Positions 63,517 to 64,000 of a DNA stretch of 64,000 bases are shown here, piece after piece (position 1 is the first letter of the stretch; every line of letters starts with the position of its first letter). The translations under genes were made by a program, and so were the position numbers. The notes beneath the pieces are model-generated. The model was not told the DNA's origin. It did no database searches and saw only the letters and a list, made by a program, of their open reading frames with translations. This stretch comes from Agarilytica sp045430305. Its GTDB lineage: Bacteria > Pseudomonadota > Gammaproteobacteria > Pseudomonadales > Cellvibrionaceae. Where the stretch lies: NCBI GenBank assembly GCA_045430305.1, contig JAILXW010000001.1, positions 434,001 through 498,000 on the forward strand, written 5' to 3'.

Positions 63517-64000
63517 GGTTTTGCCTTCAATATTTCGTTGTTGTACGAATATAATTATTATTTATGTCGCTCTATTTGAACGTTGGGTCAATTTTATACA
63601 AAAACGACTTCTACGTGTGCGTTTTTTGTCAAAAAAAATACCTGTTTCACAAGTTTAAATAGTAACAATGTATTAAATCATTTAAATTCGGCCTCATACT
63701 AAAGCCTTAGCACTTTCTAGATCGATTCTGTCGAATCTGCTAACTTCGGTGCCAAAAAGCATTAGATACCTAATTCGATCAAACTAAAAAGACTCTAAGC
63801 GCCAATTGTTAGGCGGGTACGGCTGAATAGGGTTTATGACGTTTTACGTGCCAAATAGGTGTTAGCCTTGGTTTTACGCTTGCAGCGTCAAATGTCACAT
63901 GTGGTAGAGCGAAGTGTTCACTCCTGGGCGCCCAAGGTAACCGTTTAGCCCGAATCTTCGGCTAGTTTGTGACCTAACCGGTATTGAGAAACGACTTTGC
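63517..64000. other. Right end of the window without a gene
   Basis: I see no supportable coding frame, RNA gene or repeat in these 484 bp. Confidence 0.5.

Overview
The window reads as chromosome from a gammaproteobacterium. The core gene order (ftsK-lolA-rarA-crcB-serS-cysG; cspD, clpS, clpA, infA, bpt, aat, trxB; comEC-exbB-exbD-lpxK-kdsB-ptp-murB) is that of Pseudomonas and Cellvibrionaceae relatives. The moderate G+C and codon use fit a marine Cellvibrionaceae-like organism, but genus cannot be set from sequence alone.

Positions 1-11,300 are accessory DNA. The left edge cuts a defence locus: the C-terminus of an FtsK/SpoIIIE motor, a full-length DUF262+DUF1524 (GmrSD/SspE-like) nuclease, and convergent to it a methyltransferase of the DNA-phosphorothioation-associated family. 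A Phd/YefM-ParE toxin-antitoxin operon with a perfect palindromic operator and a small serine recombinase follow on the minus strand. Next come an orphan prepilin whose start lies in a 39-bp tandem duplication, an IS66 transposase remnant, and a plasmid backbone. That backbone has a ParA ATPase with a small partner gene flanked by repeated 13-bp motifs, a Rep_3 initiator on the opposite strand, and an iteron origin with five copies in exact 21-bp phase and two DnaA boxes. It looks like an iteron plasmid fixed in the chromosome.

Positions 11,300-18,300 are a transition zone. It has debris (a broken membrane protein gene, tRNA-Leu 3'-end-like scars), the helicase gene hrpB, an orphan lipoprotein gene, an AHH-nuclease toxin with an Imm11-type immunity gene, and a YcgR-like PilZ protein.

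Positions 18,300-31,500 hold mixed chromosomal genes: trhP (U32), a phosphoribosyltransferase, an RNase T-like exonuclease, a metallo-beta-lactamase-fold protein, an alpha/beta hydrolase with a histone H1-like tail, a cupin, two tandem sodium:solute symporters, a csrA gene with a long Asn-rich tail, a double-FHA protein and a PilZ protein.

Positions 31,500-64,000 are core: the LolCDE lipoprotein exporter (LolA is encoded further on), DNA uptake (comEC), a TolQR/ExbBD-type motor, lipid A and Kdo enzymes (lpxK, kdsB), murB, an AlkB-like dioxygenase, icd, a complete N-degron degradation set (clpS, clpA, aat, bpt), trxB, ftsK, rarA, crcB, serS, cysG and gor. Several strong intrinsic terminators mark operon ends. 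No intact tRNA, rRNA or CRISPR array was seen.
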